Shown one piece after another: positions 46,100 through 58,639 of a stretch of 64,000 bases of DNA (position 1 is its first letter; every line of letters starts with the position of its first letter). Source of the DNA: Breviolum minutum Mf 1.05b.01. Its lineage: Eukaryota; Sar; Dinophyceae; Suessiales; Symbiodiniaceae. The notes below the pieces were generated by a model. That model made no database searches, was not told the origin of the DNA, and saw only the letters and a list, made by a program, of their open reading frames with translations. The DNA lies in contig DF240480.1 in NCBI GenBank assembly GCA_000507305.1, forward strand, positions 1-64,000, given 5' to 3'. Position numbers and translations under genes: made by a program.

Positions 46100-48562
46100 G
46101 ACCCATGTGCCTCACGTATTTTTCATGATGTCAGTGGAAGGTTCAAATAGTCAAACAGCTGTATTCTCGCCCATGAGTAATGCAAGATGTCATCAAAGGG
46201 GTGGACCTGGGCAGGAATAAACTCGTGCGCAGTGAAGTCGAGTTCAAAGATTCTTTTACAGGAATTCGGTGAGGTATGAGAAGGTACTGGTATACATTGT
46301 TGGTATATTGTGCAGTATTTTTTCAGCTTGTGGAAATGTTCCAAGTCCTGCCTTTGAGAACAAATCAATCTGTTTTTGGTGGACAAATTTACCATTGACA
46401 GATGGATTTCCAGCAGGAACAATGGAGCCAGCTCCAGCCCGCCACATATGTTTTTGTCAGAAAAAATATGAGATCCGAAAGAAAACGCTGGTGTCCTGCA
46501 ATACTATACAATATATCAATATGATATATTATGTGTTTTTTTGTGTTGGGTCCATTGGGTCCTTAGATTTAAGATCCCAATTTATATATGAACATGTTTT
46601 TTTTAATGGATTTCGCCTGAGGAAGTTGGGCGGGAATGGCGGGTCACACAGTCCCTTTGCCTCTTGAGTTCATCGATGTACAGTTGCTGAATGACTCTGT
46701 GGCCATCGGGGACACCGATTCGCCATTCCAAAACTCCGCCCGAATGGAAAATGTTGTTGTCGCGAATCACAGACGTGATTTGCAACTGTCCCATAGATTG
46801 ATCGATGATATCCATGTGTGGCCATCAAGTGACAGATTGGATACAACTTACTGTAGCTTGAAGTAGGATACCAAGGTGGTTTTGTTGTTTGTTGATATTG
46901 ATGTGTTCTTGAACCATGGTATTTCATATGGTATTCAAACTTTCAACCATCATGGAATCAGACCAGAAGCATTTCTGCACAGTCGCATGTGGGTCTTCGT
47001 CGCACGATGCATGTCGTGCGGCCTTTGGCACTCGAGCCCCGCTCATATATTCTACTGAAATGGTGTACCGAGACCAAGATATGGCTCAGCACAATTCAGC
47101 ATGGCAGTCAAATTATTGAATGATTTGGGAAGATTGAATTCTCTTTGAAGACGCAACTAATACGGAGAAGCTGGCAAATTGCCACATGTGAATGCAATAC
47201 TTGTTTTTCTGAAGGACAAGTGTCAGCATTGAACATGGCAACCATGTAGCAGGAAAGCTTGCAAAAGAGGTTCAACTGCCCGCCCACCCACCCACCCACC
47301 CCAAAAAACCCAAACATCAGTGCTTAAGAAGGCCTTGTTACCTTTCGGTGATGAACAGCCAAGCCTGGCGCAAAAAAGTTGCAGACATAGACATTAGAGG
47401 ATTAACTGATACGGGTCGAGCTTTGCCAAGGGCTCAACAACTGCCAACAAAAATTGGTTCTGCATGCGTTTGAGACTCGAGAATTTCCATGTTCAGTAAC
47501 TTGCCCAAAAGGCTCTCTCCCAGGGGTCCGAGCGGTACTTTGAGGCACTCGGCTGTGACTGAAAAGAGAGGGATGTCTGAAATTTTGACAAGTTCCTGAC
47601 ATATTTTTAGTGATGACACTTAGCCTGTAACCATATACAAATCAACCCATATATCGGATTTACCATGTAAAAATATTTACATTTTCCACCCCAAAAATGT
47701 GCATTCATCATTACGAAAGCCGTTTACTCCAATGGTTTTCTCCCTCTCCTCGTCGCACTGGTGGCTTTCTCGACGACCTCTTGGGAGGGACCATCCTGGA
47801 AGATGTCGCACCGGGCTGTTTGAAGTAAACGCAAGTTCAAAGATGGAACCTAGAAACCTACGATTTGGCAGAATAGGAATATGTTTTTTCATACGGCATA
47901 TATATTTACAATATACACTATACCTTATATTTACAGTACTGTATATTCTTTGTTTTTGTTGTTAACTTACAATATTTTACATCAGGCCATCATGAATACT
48001 ATTCAGAAATGACTCAAGTGACTCAAAGGACTCTTTTGTTGACAAATCTCTTTGTAGAGAGAGCGGGCGCTTTGTTGTAAACGTATATGAGATATTATCA
48101 ATATACTGTATCACAGTACCCAAAACTTAACATCACCAAGCAATGTTGGCAATGTATCTCCCCAAAGTTTTTAGAGCTGCCCCATCAAACCTTGCAAACT
48201 ATAAGATTGGTAGGATGAAATCTACAAATCTTCAATAACAGAGTGATCATTTTGTGTTGGTACAGTCACTTGAAGCAACAGAGGTCCATCATGTTTACAA
48301 CCAGTGAATGCACGATTTGAAATTGAATATCAGATATCATATACCGGAAAAGGGAAAGTATGAAGTTTGTCTACGGACCCTCGTTTCTTGTTTGCGTGTA
48401 TATATATATATATAAATAAGTAGCGAGTATATATAGGACATTCCTGGTTTTTGACGCCGGATTCTTTGTCGATGCGCTTCGTTGACCAGACCCTATCTAG
48501 AATCAAGATCGCTGTGTATTTTAAGACCCCAGTGGCATCTTCTAACGTGGACATGCACGCAG
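46100..48562. other. Region with unresolved open frames
   Basis: Frames at 46636-46866 (+), 47434-47619 (-) and 47699-47965 (+) are open and somewhat protein-like, but none has matched splice sites or a known motif, and some are open on both strands. No MITE of families A-F was recognised. Confidence 0.4.
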
Positions 48563-48643
48563 AGATTTCAAGGAACAGATGTACGAAAACGCCGCGGCCA
48601 AACTAGCCAAAGCTATGCCGCTCGGATTGCGACTTGCAGGGTT
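48563..48643 (+). CDS. Candidate exon
   Basis: Acceptor CACGCAG, frame DFKEQMYENAAAKLAKAMPL then GLRLAG, and a good GTAAGA donor at 48644. Alanine- and lysine-rich, likely helical. No family recognised. Confidence 0.6.
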
Positions 48644-48924
48644 GTAAGAAAGGTTTAGATCATACAGTACTTGGAGTTGATGATAGTTGATTTGTTTTAA
48701 TACATTTGAGATGATTATAGATAGTTTGATTGTATGCACACAACATGTTTTGGACATTCTTGGGGAGGTTTCGCTAAAAGCGGGAGATTTTCCTGCACAA
48801 CTGCAAGTTGTGAGCGAGGATGCATGACACACGGAGGTGACCGAACTGGTGCGATGCTGCAGTTTTTCTTTCCGCAATGTTTTACAAGCTGGCGACAAAC
48901 ATGTTTTATTGTCATCTCTTTCGT

Positions 48925-49016
48925 GTGGTGGGAACGTGCATATATTTCACGAAATGTCCCTTTGATTGCATATTTATATTTTATATATACACGTGAAATA
49001 TGTATGTTCCCACCAC
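48925..49016. repeat. Inverted-repeat element of a different type
   Basis: Arms GTGGTGGGAACGTGCATATA and the complement of CATATGTATGTTCCCACCAC-like sequence (AAATATGTATGTTCCCACCA) pair imperfectly over about 26 bp around a 40-base centre. No TA flank; not families A-F. Confidence 0.7.
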
Positions 49017-49759
49017 CCATCACGCAGATAGGTCAGGTACAAAGAAGGCATTTCCGAGAGAACCAAGAACGTATTCATCAAATCAGATGATTTGTCATTT
49101 TCGAATCCAAAAAGGTGTCCCACCAATGCCACTCATCCAGAAAATAAATATATATGGCCTTTATTAAGGGCCTTTATGAGGGATCATGGTGGTTCATAAT
49201 CCTTTCAAGGAGTTAGCCTCAATGTCATTGAGGGACAGCAATTCAACCGAGACCTACCTCGGTTTTTAATTTGATCATTTTAGGGATTTTTTGGAACCAA
49301 AATTTCCTTAAACGTTTTTTTTTTTTTGGAAATTGGAGGATATTGTCCGGTGACATGTTTTTTTTTTGGGGGGGGGAGGGGGTACAGTACTTTCACCTAC
49401 AGAATTCTCACCAGGAAATCATCATGGATTCCATGAGTGATTGATGACCCTTCCCATTTCTTTCTGATTTCCAACCCCGCGGAGCGCCACGCAACCCCTT
49501 GTGATTGCAAATATTCAAAAATACGCTAAGCCCCTCTACTACGAGTTCCTGAGTTCCCCCCGGAAGAATATATAAGAATCATGAAAAACCTTAATAAGGT
49601 TGGTTCGAGTTTCTATTTTTTAGGTGCCAGCTAATGGGTTTTCAGGGCAAACTACTAATCAATTTGGGATTGCACTTGAGATCATTCCATCGGAAACTTT
49701 TATGATAAAAAAACAGTAATAAGGCCAAGTGTTGATTTCCATTAGGGCAACATATCACC

Positions 49760-49903
49760 ATGGCCACCCAAAGGTTCTTGCCAGCCTGGCAAGGAGTGTC
49801 CCTGGCCGCTTGCTCCTTGCCTCTCCTTTTTTTTGGAGCGGCATTGGTGGCGCTCAAATTTGTGCGGCTTCAGCCAGATGCACTGTTGAGGCATGGAGAG
49901 TGA
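49760..49903 (+). CDS. Possible first exon with membrane-spanning or signal segment
   Basis: ATG opens MATQRFLPAWQGVSLAACSL, followed by PLLFFGAALVALKFVRL: a basic/polar start then about 20 hydrophobic residues, as in a signal anchor. The frame stops at TGA 49901, just after a GTGATGG that could be the donor. A second frame is also open here. No downstream exon identified. Confidence 0.4.
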   Translation: MATQRFLPAWQGVSLAACSLPLLFFGAALVALKFVRLQPDALLRHGE

Positions 49904-50399
49904 TGGAATTGGCTCACTTAGTTTTTACTTTGCCGGTACTTTGCCCACTGGGAGGATTTGCGACATTTTGCATTTGAAGGTCATAAAGGTGCCCTTTCTC
50001 CTTCTCTTTTCGTTTATTTTCTCATGACTCAAGAAAAAAACATTTATACGCGAAATAGGAGGCACTAAGGTGCAAAGGTGGCAGCATCCTGGTGAAACTG
50101 GATGTGTGCGTTCTGAATCAGAGGATTTGAGGGGCCATAAATCCAGTGCACTTAAAGGATGTTTCGATTTCGATTAGAAGTTGGTTCAACAATGTTGAAA
50201 GTTTAACATATGTGATAAGGCAAAGGCAATGAACACCAGTCTAGTCATGATTTGATTCAAAACAGAAATTAAGGGCTGAGGCTACTTGTGCGATTCTATG
50301 TAATATCAAGAAATCTCAATGAATCAGCTGATAGTTGAAAAATATTGCTCCCTGTATCCATATATGCATAGAATGATCTACAATACACATAGACCAGGA

Positions 50400-50490
50400 T
50401 ACCCTCCGGGAAACGAAAATATACCCTCAGAAAGGTACTTTTTAAGATTGCGTTCCTTTTCCCAAGGTGGGGTATGTTAGTTCCCTGGAC
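50400..50490. mobile_element. MITE family B, right end lost
   Basis: TACCCTCCGGGAAACGAAAA at the left; the right side stops at GTTAGTTCCCTGGA, four bases before a family D copy. Confidence 0.75.
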
Positions 50491-50493
50491 ATG

Positions 50494-50607
50494 TTGCTGT
50501 TGATGGAAGAAATCAGCTAACCAGTTGAGGTTGGTAGTTAATCCCATTGTTTACAGGGTTTTTATACATCGCAGGTGGTTGTTTGGGATTTCTTCCATCA
50601 ACAGTAG
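50494..50607. mobile_element. MITE family D abutting family B
   Basis: TTGCTGTTGATGGAAGAAAT at the left, GGATTTCTTCCATCAACAGTA (last 20: GATTTCTTCCATCAACAGTA) at the right. Confidence 0.85.
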
Positions 50608-50912
50608 TAGGTGGTTAGGATCAGCCCCATTTATAAACCATAAAGTTCGGCCATTTGGAAGGGGAATGTTGCCCGATCCTTGCGGGACTTACTACCCATG
50701 GTTATGACATGTTTGCAGATGTTAATTTTTCTTGCCTTCTAAGTCCGTCTAAAATCACCTAATGACCTCGAAACGGTGCATCGAATTGGCTGTTAACGAT
50801 GAGTCAGATGCACTCGGAGGTTTTTTCCGCTGAGCGTTTGGTCGGAGGCCATGAGTCAAAGGCACTTGATGGACTTTTGAAGCAATTGATGTATGTTATT
50901 AACATTTATTCA

Positions 50913-50949
50913 CTAGGTGGTGGTTAGATGGGTTGAAACCACCAACTAG
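50913..50949. mobile_element. Minimal 37-bp family E remnant
   Basis: Only the two ends remain: CTAGGTGGTGGTTAGATGG joined to GTTGAAACCACCAACTAG. Confidence 0.8.
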
Positions 50950-52470
50950 TCAACCATTAAGCCATTAAGCTTGTCTTTTTGTATCAGCGAAAGTTCGAAG
51001 ATTTGTTTATTTGATTTTATTTGTTGTTTCTTCATCTAATTAAATCTCATTTTTATCTAATATATTTGCTATTAACCCCCCCCCCCCAGTTTCCTCAAAG
51101 CCCTCCAACAGTGTGTGGTCAGAAACCTCAACTTCCCTTCCCTTCGAAGAGCTTTCGACCTCCAACATCCGCTCAGAACCGACCTTTCGCTGTTTTTTTT
51201 TTGGTGCGAAAAATCGGTCCGGCGGTGGGAAACTGGTGGAAAAACCACCAAACCCAAACGGGCACACTGTTTTTTTCGGGTTTTTTTAGGGGAAAAGCTG
51301 ACACGCACATGTTTGTTACTTTTTGGCTGGTGGTGAAGGTATATGATGAGATTAATCAAAGTGTTTACTGTAACTGCAAACAAGGCTTCAAATGTGGTAC
51401 TTTTCTTAGGGCATGGAGGAAGTTTTACACCCCCCAAGACTAAGTGAAATATCAACTTTGGTGAAATACCACCATCCATCCAGAATCAGAATCCATTTGG
51501 AGGACCAAGAAATCAATATTGTTGCTGTAAAGGAGGCTTTTTTGCCATCTTGAGCTTAATCAACTTGGGGCAGGTGATCATGTCTCAAGAATCTTCTCCT
51601 TGCGCCATGACAAACCGCAGTTTTTTTGTGGGGTTCGGCGTCTCACTGGGCCTCACGTAGTGGGCAGTTTTCGCTGATTTGGCGCCTCAGAACTTGGGTT
51701 GTTCGGTGGAGGCTGGTGGATAGTGGTGGGTACTGGTGATGATGAGGAGGATGACAGTGATAGTGACATTGTCCGGTGTAGGTGGTCCTCATTGGTCCTT
51801 GATATGTACTGTAATTATATATAGTGGATCGATCTATGAATGCTTTGCAAAATTCACGCTTTGGGTGTGTCAATGTGATGCAACAACATGACAGTGAAGC
51901 ATTTTCAAGCTTGAATCTTTTCCAGTTGGAATCCGCAAAAACTGTTTTTTTGCACCAAATTTGTTTTTCCCAGTGGTTTTCTGCAGCAAGGCACTTCGGT
52001 TTCTGTAGAACATGACCATCTCACATTCTAAGGGTATGCTACAAGTCCCGTCATCAAGGAAAAGCCGCCAACCAAGTAAACATCGGAAACGACCAAAGAA
52101 GGCAGCTTCAGATGAAAACCCCATGGTGGGTCAGAAAGTATTGTGACCTCTGGAGATATATTTTTTGGGATTTACTATCTACCAGTGCTTTGGCTCCCGA
52201 ATTTGGGGACACTTGGACTTTAAACACAACCTCAAAAAAGACGCAACTGAAGGGACCTTTGAATCAACCAAGTGATATATGAGCGCTCACTTTAAATAGA
52301 ACATATAGAATATAGTATAGATATCTATGCATCAAGAGCAACATGTCATAGGTGTTTTTTTTGTGGGTTTTCATCAAAATCAGAAACAGATAGATACCAT
52401 ATAGGATCATTGTTCAAAGGTGGCCAATGGATCCAACTTTTCCAACAAAAATCACTCACCGACATTTCCC

Positions 52471-52911
52471 ATGACCGGACCTCCTCGCCCCACAGGATAC
52501 ACCGGACCGGTCGATCCCCCAATGAGCTATCGCTCCTCCGGGGAGACTTTTGGTTTTGGACCACCAAAACCACCTCCCAAAGATGGAGGAGAATTTCGCA
52601 GGCGCGTACTACAACACCCTGTCCAGAAGCCCAGGAAGGTCAAAGGGAGGTGGTCGATGTTGATGTTGTTGATCTTGATCGTGTAGTCTTGTTCTTCAAA
52701 CATGCGCTTTAGGATGCCTTAGTTGGTTTTGCCTTTGTTTGTTTGTTTGTTTGTTTGTTTGTTTGTTTGTTTGTTTGTTTGTTTAAACATGTCTATTTTT
52801 TGTTTGGTGGTGTTTCAAATCCCGTTTTCCCAAAAACAGGTGAATTTCTGCTTAACGGCATGAGCGAGGAATGGACCATGTCAATGACGTCCAAGAATAA
52901 TACATGCTTGG
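52471..52911 (+). CDS. Two-exon segment of a Pro/Gly-rich protein
   Basis: First exon from 52471 reads MTGPPRPTGYTGPVDPPMSY then SGETFGFGPPKPPPKDG; with a GA donor at 52586 it joins in phase to 52840-52911 (EFLLNGMSEEWTMSMTSKNN, GTAAAT donor). Without the splice the frame runs on as GEFRRRVLQHPVQ. The frame is open further upstream (NGSNFSNKNHSPTFP), so the ATG may be internal. The intron contains a (TTTG)n tract. No family recognised. Confidence 0.5.
52734..52784. repeat. (TTTG)n microsatellite
   Basis: Uninterrupted tetranucleotide array inside the intron between 52585 and 52840. Confidence 0.95.
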
Positions 52912-53165
52912 GTAAATGATAGCGATCTCAAATACACCAAATACATGGCTTTCTTATGCTTTCTTGGAACCTGCCCTTTCACCCAATGGTGAACTGTAGA
53001 GAGGTTGCTGAAAAGTGATTTAAATTCATGCAAGATTTTTGGGGGCCCTGTACCCTTGGGGCCTTGGGGTTTGTTTCAAGTGGAACTGGAGCTTTGGGAA
53101 CCTCCAATTGACAATGGAACAGCAACAAAATTCAAGCTGCAACATTGATCATTGATCATAAACAC

Positions 53166-53290
53166 AGAAATGTATGTATACCTGGAACCTGTTTTGTCCT
53201 CTATTTTGGGGCTTCAACCCTCAAAAAGAAGGCCGCGGCCTTTTCTTTTCCAATCAAAACAGCTGTCATTTGGGTTCCAGGTATACATTT
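53166..53290. repeat. Inverted repeat overlapping a candidate exon edge
   Basis: AATGTATGTATACCTGGAACC at the left (within 20: ATGTATGTATACCTGGAACC) is mirrored by GGTTCCAGGTATACATTT at the right. The right arm supplies the acceptor of the candidate exon starting at 53281. Confidence 0.7.
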
Positions 53291-53492
53291 GCTGATGCTG
53301 ATTGCACGGTAAATGATTACATGGTTACCATAACTTTTAAGAAACAAAGCTTCATATGTAGAATATCCATATTTTTGAGGTATCATTTTTATGGTTCACC
53401 AATTCTCCGTGGAAGTTGGTCGTCAATTTTTTACCTTCAAATCCTGCAACTTCCATGAGGTTTACGTGAGAAACGGCCTTGGTCCGGTTGAG
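53281..53492 (+). CDS. Two small candidate exons
   Basis: 53281-53308 (YTFADADCT, GTAAAT donor) and 53460-53492 (VYVRNGLGPVE, GTGGGT donor) join in phase 0. The DCT ending before GTAA resembles the exon end at 36341. Too short for any family call. Confidence 0.4.
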
Positions 53493-53930
53493 GTGGGTTT
53501 TCTTTGTTGAGACCTTGGGCACACTTAGGGGTTTCTTGGGGAGTTACATCGGAAGGTTTTGGGAGATGTTTGAAGGTTTTTTTTGTACAATATGCATATT
53601 TCTATTTTTTACAGATGTATCTATGGTTTCTTATGCGTATATACATTTATGTAGGTATGTGATACATACATATACAAAATTAATACCTATATATAATACA
53701 TACTGTCTATACGTGTTCGGACCTCATAGTTTCTCAGTTTTTGGATAAGGCAGCTCGCAGTAGAACAACTTCCAAGCAGCCGTTGGAGAGCATTGAGTTC
53801 TCCAAAATACCTACTATGAGAACGCTATGAGATGCCTCAGCTGCGTGGCAGCCTGCCCTTACTCGTGATTTTTGATGAAGGGCCTAAAATCATAGAAACA
53901 AAGATGATTAAAACTCGAAACTCTGTAGAA

Positions 53931-54038
53931 TACTGTTGATGGAAGAAATGCTGCACCACCTAGGATGTATAAAACACCGTAAACAATGGGACATTTACCA
54001 TATCAACGGGTTAGCCGGATTTCTGAACCATCAACAGT
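53931..54038. mobile_element. MITE family D, TA-flanked
   Basis: TACTGTTGATGGAAGAAATG and TTTCTGAACCATCAACAGTA, with GCACCACCTAGGATG and GGGTTAGCCGG inside. Confidence 0.85.
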
Positions 54039-54207
54039 AGTTTGGGGATATTGATAGATATGGGTCCACCTTTCAACCAGGTTAACAAGGATCTTTTTGG
54101 TCCCATCAAAAGCACCAGAACACCGCAGTACGAGTGCAGGACATTATCCCACCATTATACCTGGAGAAGGTCACAAAGGTGCTCCGAGAGGGATCTTGAC
54201 TGGTAAA

Positions 54208-54305
54208 GCACCCTATAAAACACACAGCTTGCCCCTGGAAAATGATGGGAAATGCGCGGAGCTCGGCCTATTTTCAAGGGTGAGCTGTTGGTTTAAGGGA
54301 GAGTA
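54208..54305. mobile_element. MITE family A, diverged
   Basis: GCACCCTATAAAACACACAG at the left, GAGCTGTTGGTTTAAGGGAG at the right; core CTCGGCCTATTTTCA. Confidence 0.65.
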
Positions 54306-55098
54306 CAGCAGACAAATAGAAACTGGTCTTTTTCGATATTTTGAAATGGCTTCATGCAGATTCTTGATCTTTTGTGTTGGTGTAAAGCGATGTTGATGTG
54401 TGGAAGTATGCATTTCCAATCCAGCAGATTCATGGAGCCTGTTGATGTAGCGAAAACAGGAGTATTTTCAGTACTCCAAGCTGCTGTATATTTTGAGGTC
54501 CAATTCTTGATGGTATACACACCCGCAACATCATCGAAATAGTTGGACATAGATGCGCTTTCCCATTCAAACCGGGGGGATGTTCCATCGCCATGTTGGT
54601 TTTGCCAGAGGGATCCGGAGTGTATATAGATACAATATGAACCCAAACAGGTCCAAACTCATTGCGTTTGCATTTGGAAGTATATGCATGCACATATTTA
54701 CGAGAAGGGCAAATCCACATGTACATATCCATGGACCAATTGGAAGCATGAAGTGACAATACCATATCAAAGTGCATATCAATATATTATGCTGCTTGCT
54801 TCCGCGCAAATGTATATTAGTAATTAGTGTACTGTTGTTTTCCTTGCGCGTTGTATTTGAGCATAGAATCACGTTGATATATTGAACAACTATGGCTAGA
54901 AAGAAAATGATTGACCTCCCAACATTGATGATTCCCCTTACCGGTTGGTCAAGGTTAGGTTGTATTTTGTTATCCCAAGGAATCCCAAGAGACCAGGAAC
55001 CTCTGTCAACCATTGGTTTCCAGGCCACTGGCCCGTTTGGCTACCGGCCTTTGTCGGGACAACATTTCCATAACCTTTGTTTGGCAACCCAGAAGCTT

Positions 55099-55202
55099 AC
55101 CCTCCCTGAAACAAACATGGCACCTGAAAATACACCCCTGGAAAAGGAGGTTCCTATTGAAAACCATCAGTTTTAGGTGCTATGTTAGTTTCAGGGAGGG
55201 TA
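55099..55202. mobile_element. MITE family A, TA-flanked, well preserved
   Basis: TACCCTCCCTGAAACAAACA at the left and TGTTAGTTTCAGGGAGGGTA at the right differ at a single position. Confidence 0.92.
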
Positions 55203-55235
55203 CGTTTAAAAGGGCGGGCCTTTTTTTGGGGCGAA

Positions 55236-55400
55236 ATGGAACGGTCAAATAAGGATGTATCAAAATCTGACAAATTCTGGGAAGATATTACTAGTCAAAT
55301 GTTAAAACTTTTTAGAAACATGTTCAAAAACTATGGTAAAACTATGGGAAGATTTGCACAGGAAGATCAGCATCAGGATACAACAGCCAAGTTGCAAGGT
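55236..55400 (+). CDS. Candidate exon, AT-rich
   Basis: Frame ERSNKDVSKSDKFWEDITSQ continues MLKLFRNMFKNYGKTMGRFA to DTTAKLQ before a GTAGTT donor at 55401. Charged and helical in appearance, but AT-rich; no motif. Confidence 0.4.
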
Positions 55401-55514
55401 AGTTGCTGGATGTTTCTAACAGGGTTTCTTTATGTTTCAGTGTTGTCCAGGCTGGTGAGTTATTAAGATTCAACTCTGGAATTTTAGGGTTGGAAGGGTA
55501 ATGCTTTCATGGGA

Positions 55515-55629
55515 TACCCACCTGAAGTTTAACAGCAAAAGCCACTGAAAAATGGTGGTTGGAAGACGATCCTTTCCTATTGGGGTTTGGTAAGTTTTCA
55601 GGGGCGAACTGTTAAACTTTGGGAGGGTA
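55515..55629. mobile_element. MITE family A
   Basis: ATACCCACCTGAAGTTTAAC and GTTAAACTTTGGGAGGGTA, with GGTTGGAAGACGATCC in the centre. Confidence 0.85.
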
Positions 55630-56571
55630 ATGTATGACAAATGATGGAAGTCTCAAGTTGTTCTCACTTGAGTTGCATTTGACTCCCTTCCGTTCATGTG
55701 AATCATGCAGCAGTTGAAGCATCAGATGAGTTGAACAAAAAACACAACGGAGCCAATATGCTGATAGTCATCGAAGCCTAACCAAAGATTTACTTTCAAG
55801 AAAGCTCGTGGTATATCTCCTTGGTTCCCCCCCTTTGAAAGGGACTTTGGATACCTCTCACCGTAGAATGCTCCCTTCCAACATGAAACCCACATGGATT
55901 TTTTTTCCAGCGGTTTCAGGTTTCGAATTCCGAAGCGTACTGTAAGTTTCCCCTTTTGCAGCTCCGGAAACGTTAACAAGCAAAAGTAGGCCTCAAAACT
56001 AGAGTGTTGTAGGAAGGTGCAACTTGACTGTTGCACATTCGTTTCAGTCGGTGTAACCCCCCAACAAATGCCACACAACCATAAGATTTCTGACGGAAAC
56101 CAATGAATTGATTCATGAGAGTCTAAGGGTGCCCCCATAGAGCCACCACCCCATCACGATGATGATTATAATAGAATATACTTCCTCAATGCGGCCTTAT
56201 TTGTTGGGGGTGTGGCATTGCCGGAGTACCCTCATATAGATTCTCGTGATTTATGGTTGCGACATTTGGAGACACACCCACTTGTTTTTGAACCTAGTCC
56301 CATGTTTCACTCCAGCAGTCTGACAATGGCAATGGAGCATATACTAGTATCTTTTGAAGATGTGTTTTGGGTTTCAGTTTCAGCCTCGAACTTATAGTGC
56401 GTGTTCCGTTCCAAGCACAAGTCTGGGTGCGTAGACGGTGCATTGTTTGACTAGAAGGTGAGACACCACACCTCCCCAGTTGCTTTTTTAGTACGGTTGA
56501 TTGTTGAAGTTCTATATGTCCTCCAAAGCATGGTTTATATATTAATTACAAGCCATTCGTCATGTGACTAG

Positions 56572-56899
56572 TGACGAATATTTCCCTGAAGGTTAAGGAT
56601 GCTGAAGGGATCTTCCAAGTGCCAAAGGCTTTGCGGCAAATCCAGGTTGGTGAAATCTCTTCCATTCAGCATGATTTATATCCCAATAAGCATGTATTAT
56701 ACACCCAAACCAATTTACACAATATGTTTTTGTTAATGTGTATTCATGTTCACACAAAAAAAAGTGATATGCATATATAGATATAGTGTCTCAATTGGGA
56801 CTTGGGGACTATAGCAATTCAATCTACATGTCATTTGCATTACTTCCCTGATATTCAGCGAACGGCACTTTTTGGGGGTGTCATATCTTGGGATTCGAA
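56572..56899 (+). CDS. Two joined candidate exons
   Basis: 56572-56644 (TNISLKVKDAEGIFQVPKAL then RQIQ, GTTGGT donor) and 56859-56899 (RTALFGGVISWDS, strong GTGAGG donor) agree in phase. No family recognised. Confidence 0.55.
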
Positions 56900-57044
56900 G
56901 TGAGGCCCTGGAGCTCAATTCTCTCCACATCCACCAGACTTGCCACGTCTGACCTTCCCAAGACAACTCAGGGGGAGGGAAGGGGTTGGGGGGTGGTTGG
57001 AAGATGGGTGAAGGTGAGTGGATTGGGAAATAGGATCCTATATA

Positions 57045-57141
57045 AATCCTCCAGGAAACGAACATATCCCAACTTAGGAAAAGAACATTTTCTTAACAAG
57101 TGCCTTGGAAGGGGGATAATATGTGAGTTCCCAGCAAGGTA
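57045..57141. mobile_element. MITE family B, degenerate
   Basis: AATCCTCCAGGAAACGAACA at the left, ATGTGAGTTCCCAGCAAGGT at the right, in reverse orientation (CCCAACTTAGGAAAAGAAC). Confidence 0.6.
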
Positions 57142-57288
57142 TCCTATGACAGTTCATGTAGATTTTGTTTGAGTCAGAACTGTTTTCCAACAAGTGGGCA
57201 TGATGTTCGACTGTTTGTTTGCCCAACGAGCTGTTTTCGATGCTTAGATTTCTCCATGATCATTTGGGCTGAGTTCTCTTGATGATAG

Positions 57289-57544
57289 GTGAACACTGCT
57301 AGAAAATTTGGTCCAAGGAAGACCTTTCATGTTTGGGTCAAGGATATGCAGTGGAGGTGTCTGCAAGAGACACCGGTGTTTGACCAGAAAACATCATCAA
57401 TCCACACCGTCCTATTTGTCTCCTTTTTTGATGCTAACATTTTGCGTCGACAGAGTTCTCATTGTGTTTTTGATCCTCGTTCATTGGCATTTGAGGCACC
57501 TCGACACATAGTATATTTTCTGCTTTGCGATCACGATCCTGTTG
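57289..57544 (+). CDS. Long candidate exon
   Basis: Eighty-five open codons between a GATAG acceptor and a consensus GTAAGT donor: VNTARKFGPRKTFHVWVKDM, then QWRCLQETPVFDQKTSSIHT, later EAPRHIVYFLLCDHDPVG. A smaller intron inside (from GTGTTTGACC to GTCGACAG) is possible. No family recognised. A left half of a family A element follows at about 57603-57665. Confidence 0.6.
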
Positions 57545-58270
57545 GTAAGTCTATTAGATATACTGTACTCGAAATACAATTTTTAGGTATTTGGATCATA
57601 ATTTCCCCCCCATCCCCGAAAGCAACATAGCCCCCGGAAATTAGGCCTTCCCAAAAGGAAAGGATCGATCCCTTAAAACACCTGACCCATACAAATCTAT
57701 ATAGGACGAGCGGCTTTTTTGGATCACCGTTTGTAAACCAGTCCTTACGGAAGTTGATTCGTGTGGCAAACCAGGTTCGTAGAACAATCAGATATTGATG
57801 TAGATTTTTTTCAGTACTCTCGAGATTTTGAGACATTTTTACCAATCACGTTCTTCGCAGCATCCTGCTTACATCTCAGCAATCTATTTCTAGTTTTTAT
57901 CTACCTTCTTATCCTGCTGCTGTATTGAATCCTTAGACCCCCTGCTGACAACACTCCCACCCTTCATTCTTAAGCCATTCCTATACATGCTGTCTATAGA
58001 CACAGCTCTTCAGTATTCACATCAGCAAAGCCAGCTGATTTACCTTGATATGTTTCTTTGATGTCAGTGGTGCCACTCAGACTTGGCGGTTAATGATGGT
58101 TCTGATCTATTTCTGCCTTGAAACCACCTGACCACCTTTTGATTGTTAGTACCTAATGGTAACTAACCATCCCCGTTCCCACCCTGGGGTATATTAGTTG
58201 GTCAATTTCAGCGATGTCACACGACCTCATCCCCAAAGATAGCTGAGCAATCGAAATCATCTCATTTCAG

Positions 58271-58387
58271 GGAAATTGAGGTTGGTGAAAATAATGATTT
58301 GGCCAGACATTATACGTAATTTCAGAGGCCGCATCGTCATATGTCAGCGCTTGATGAGGTTACTCCACAGAATTAGAGTCCAATACT
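58271..58387 (+). CDS. Candidate exon
   Basis: After a TTTCAG acceptor: KLRLVKIMIWPDIIRNFRGR, then IVICQRLMRLLHRIRVQY, ending at a GTGCAG donor. A second frame is open for part of it. Confidence 0.45.
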
Positions 58388-58639
58388 GTGCAGGGCCCAG
58401 GAGTTCTTGCAGTTTTTTTCTGCATGTTTCAATTGTCTACGACATGGGATGGATGTGTTGTGTGTGTGTGCATGTCTCACACCGACATGAAATCTCTGAA
58501 ATGGTTTGTTTTTGGCAGGAAATTGCCAGGTTTGAGGGTTCGTAAATCATTTGATCCCTGCATGATAAATCATCACAAAACCAATGATTTATTTGGGTAG
58601 TAGTGGCCGATGTTTGAGTGTATAAATCCAAATGGGGAT

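Larger units (their letters stand above)
49910..52470. other. Region with weak coding candidates
   Basis: Apart from the MITEs listed separately, candidates are 51091-51190 (frame FLKALQQCVVRNLNFPSLRR, after a pyrimidine/C tract and CAG) and 52035-52130 (PSSRKSRQPSKHRKRPKKAA, Lys/Arg-rich). Neither could be linked to other exons. Confidence 0.35.

Noticed and set aside
47434-47619. Minus-strand frame with a protein-like segment (VPLGPLGESLLGKLLNMEIL)
   Set aside because: Would be the only minus-strand gene; no matching splice partners, and the other strand and frames are also partly open. Left unresolved.
58315-58324. A 10-nt GTAATTTCAG intron that would join two frames
   Set aside because: Too short to be credible, and the alternative frame is open through it.
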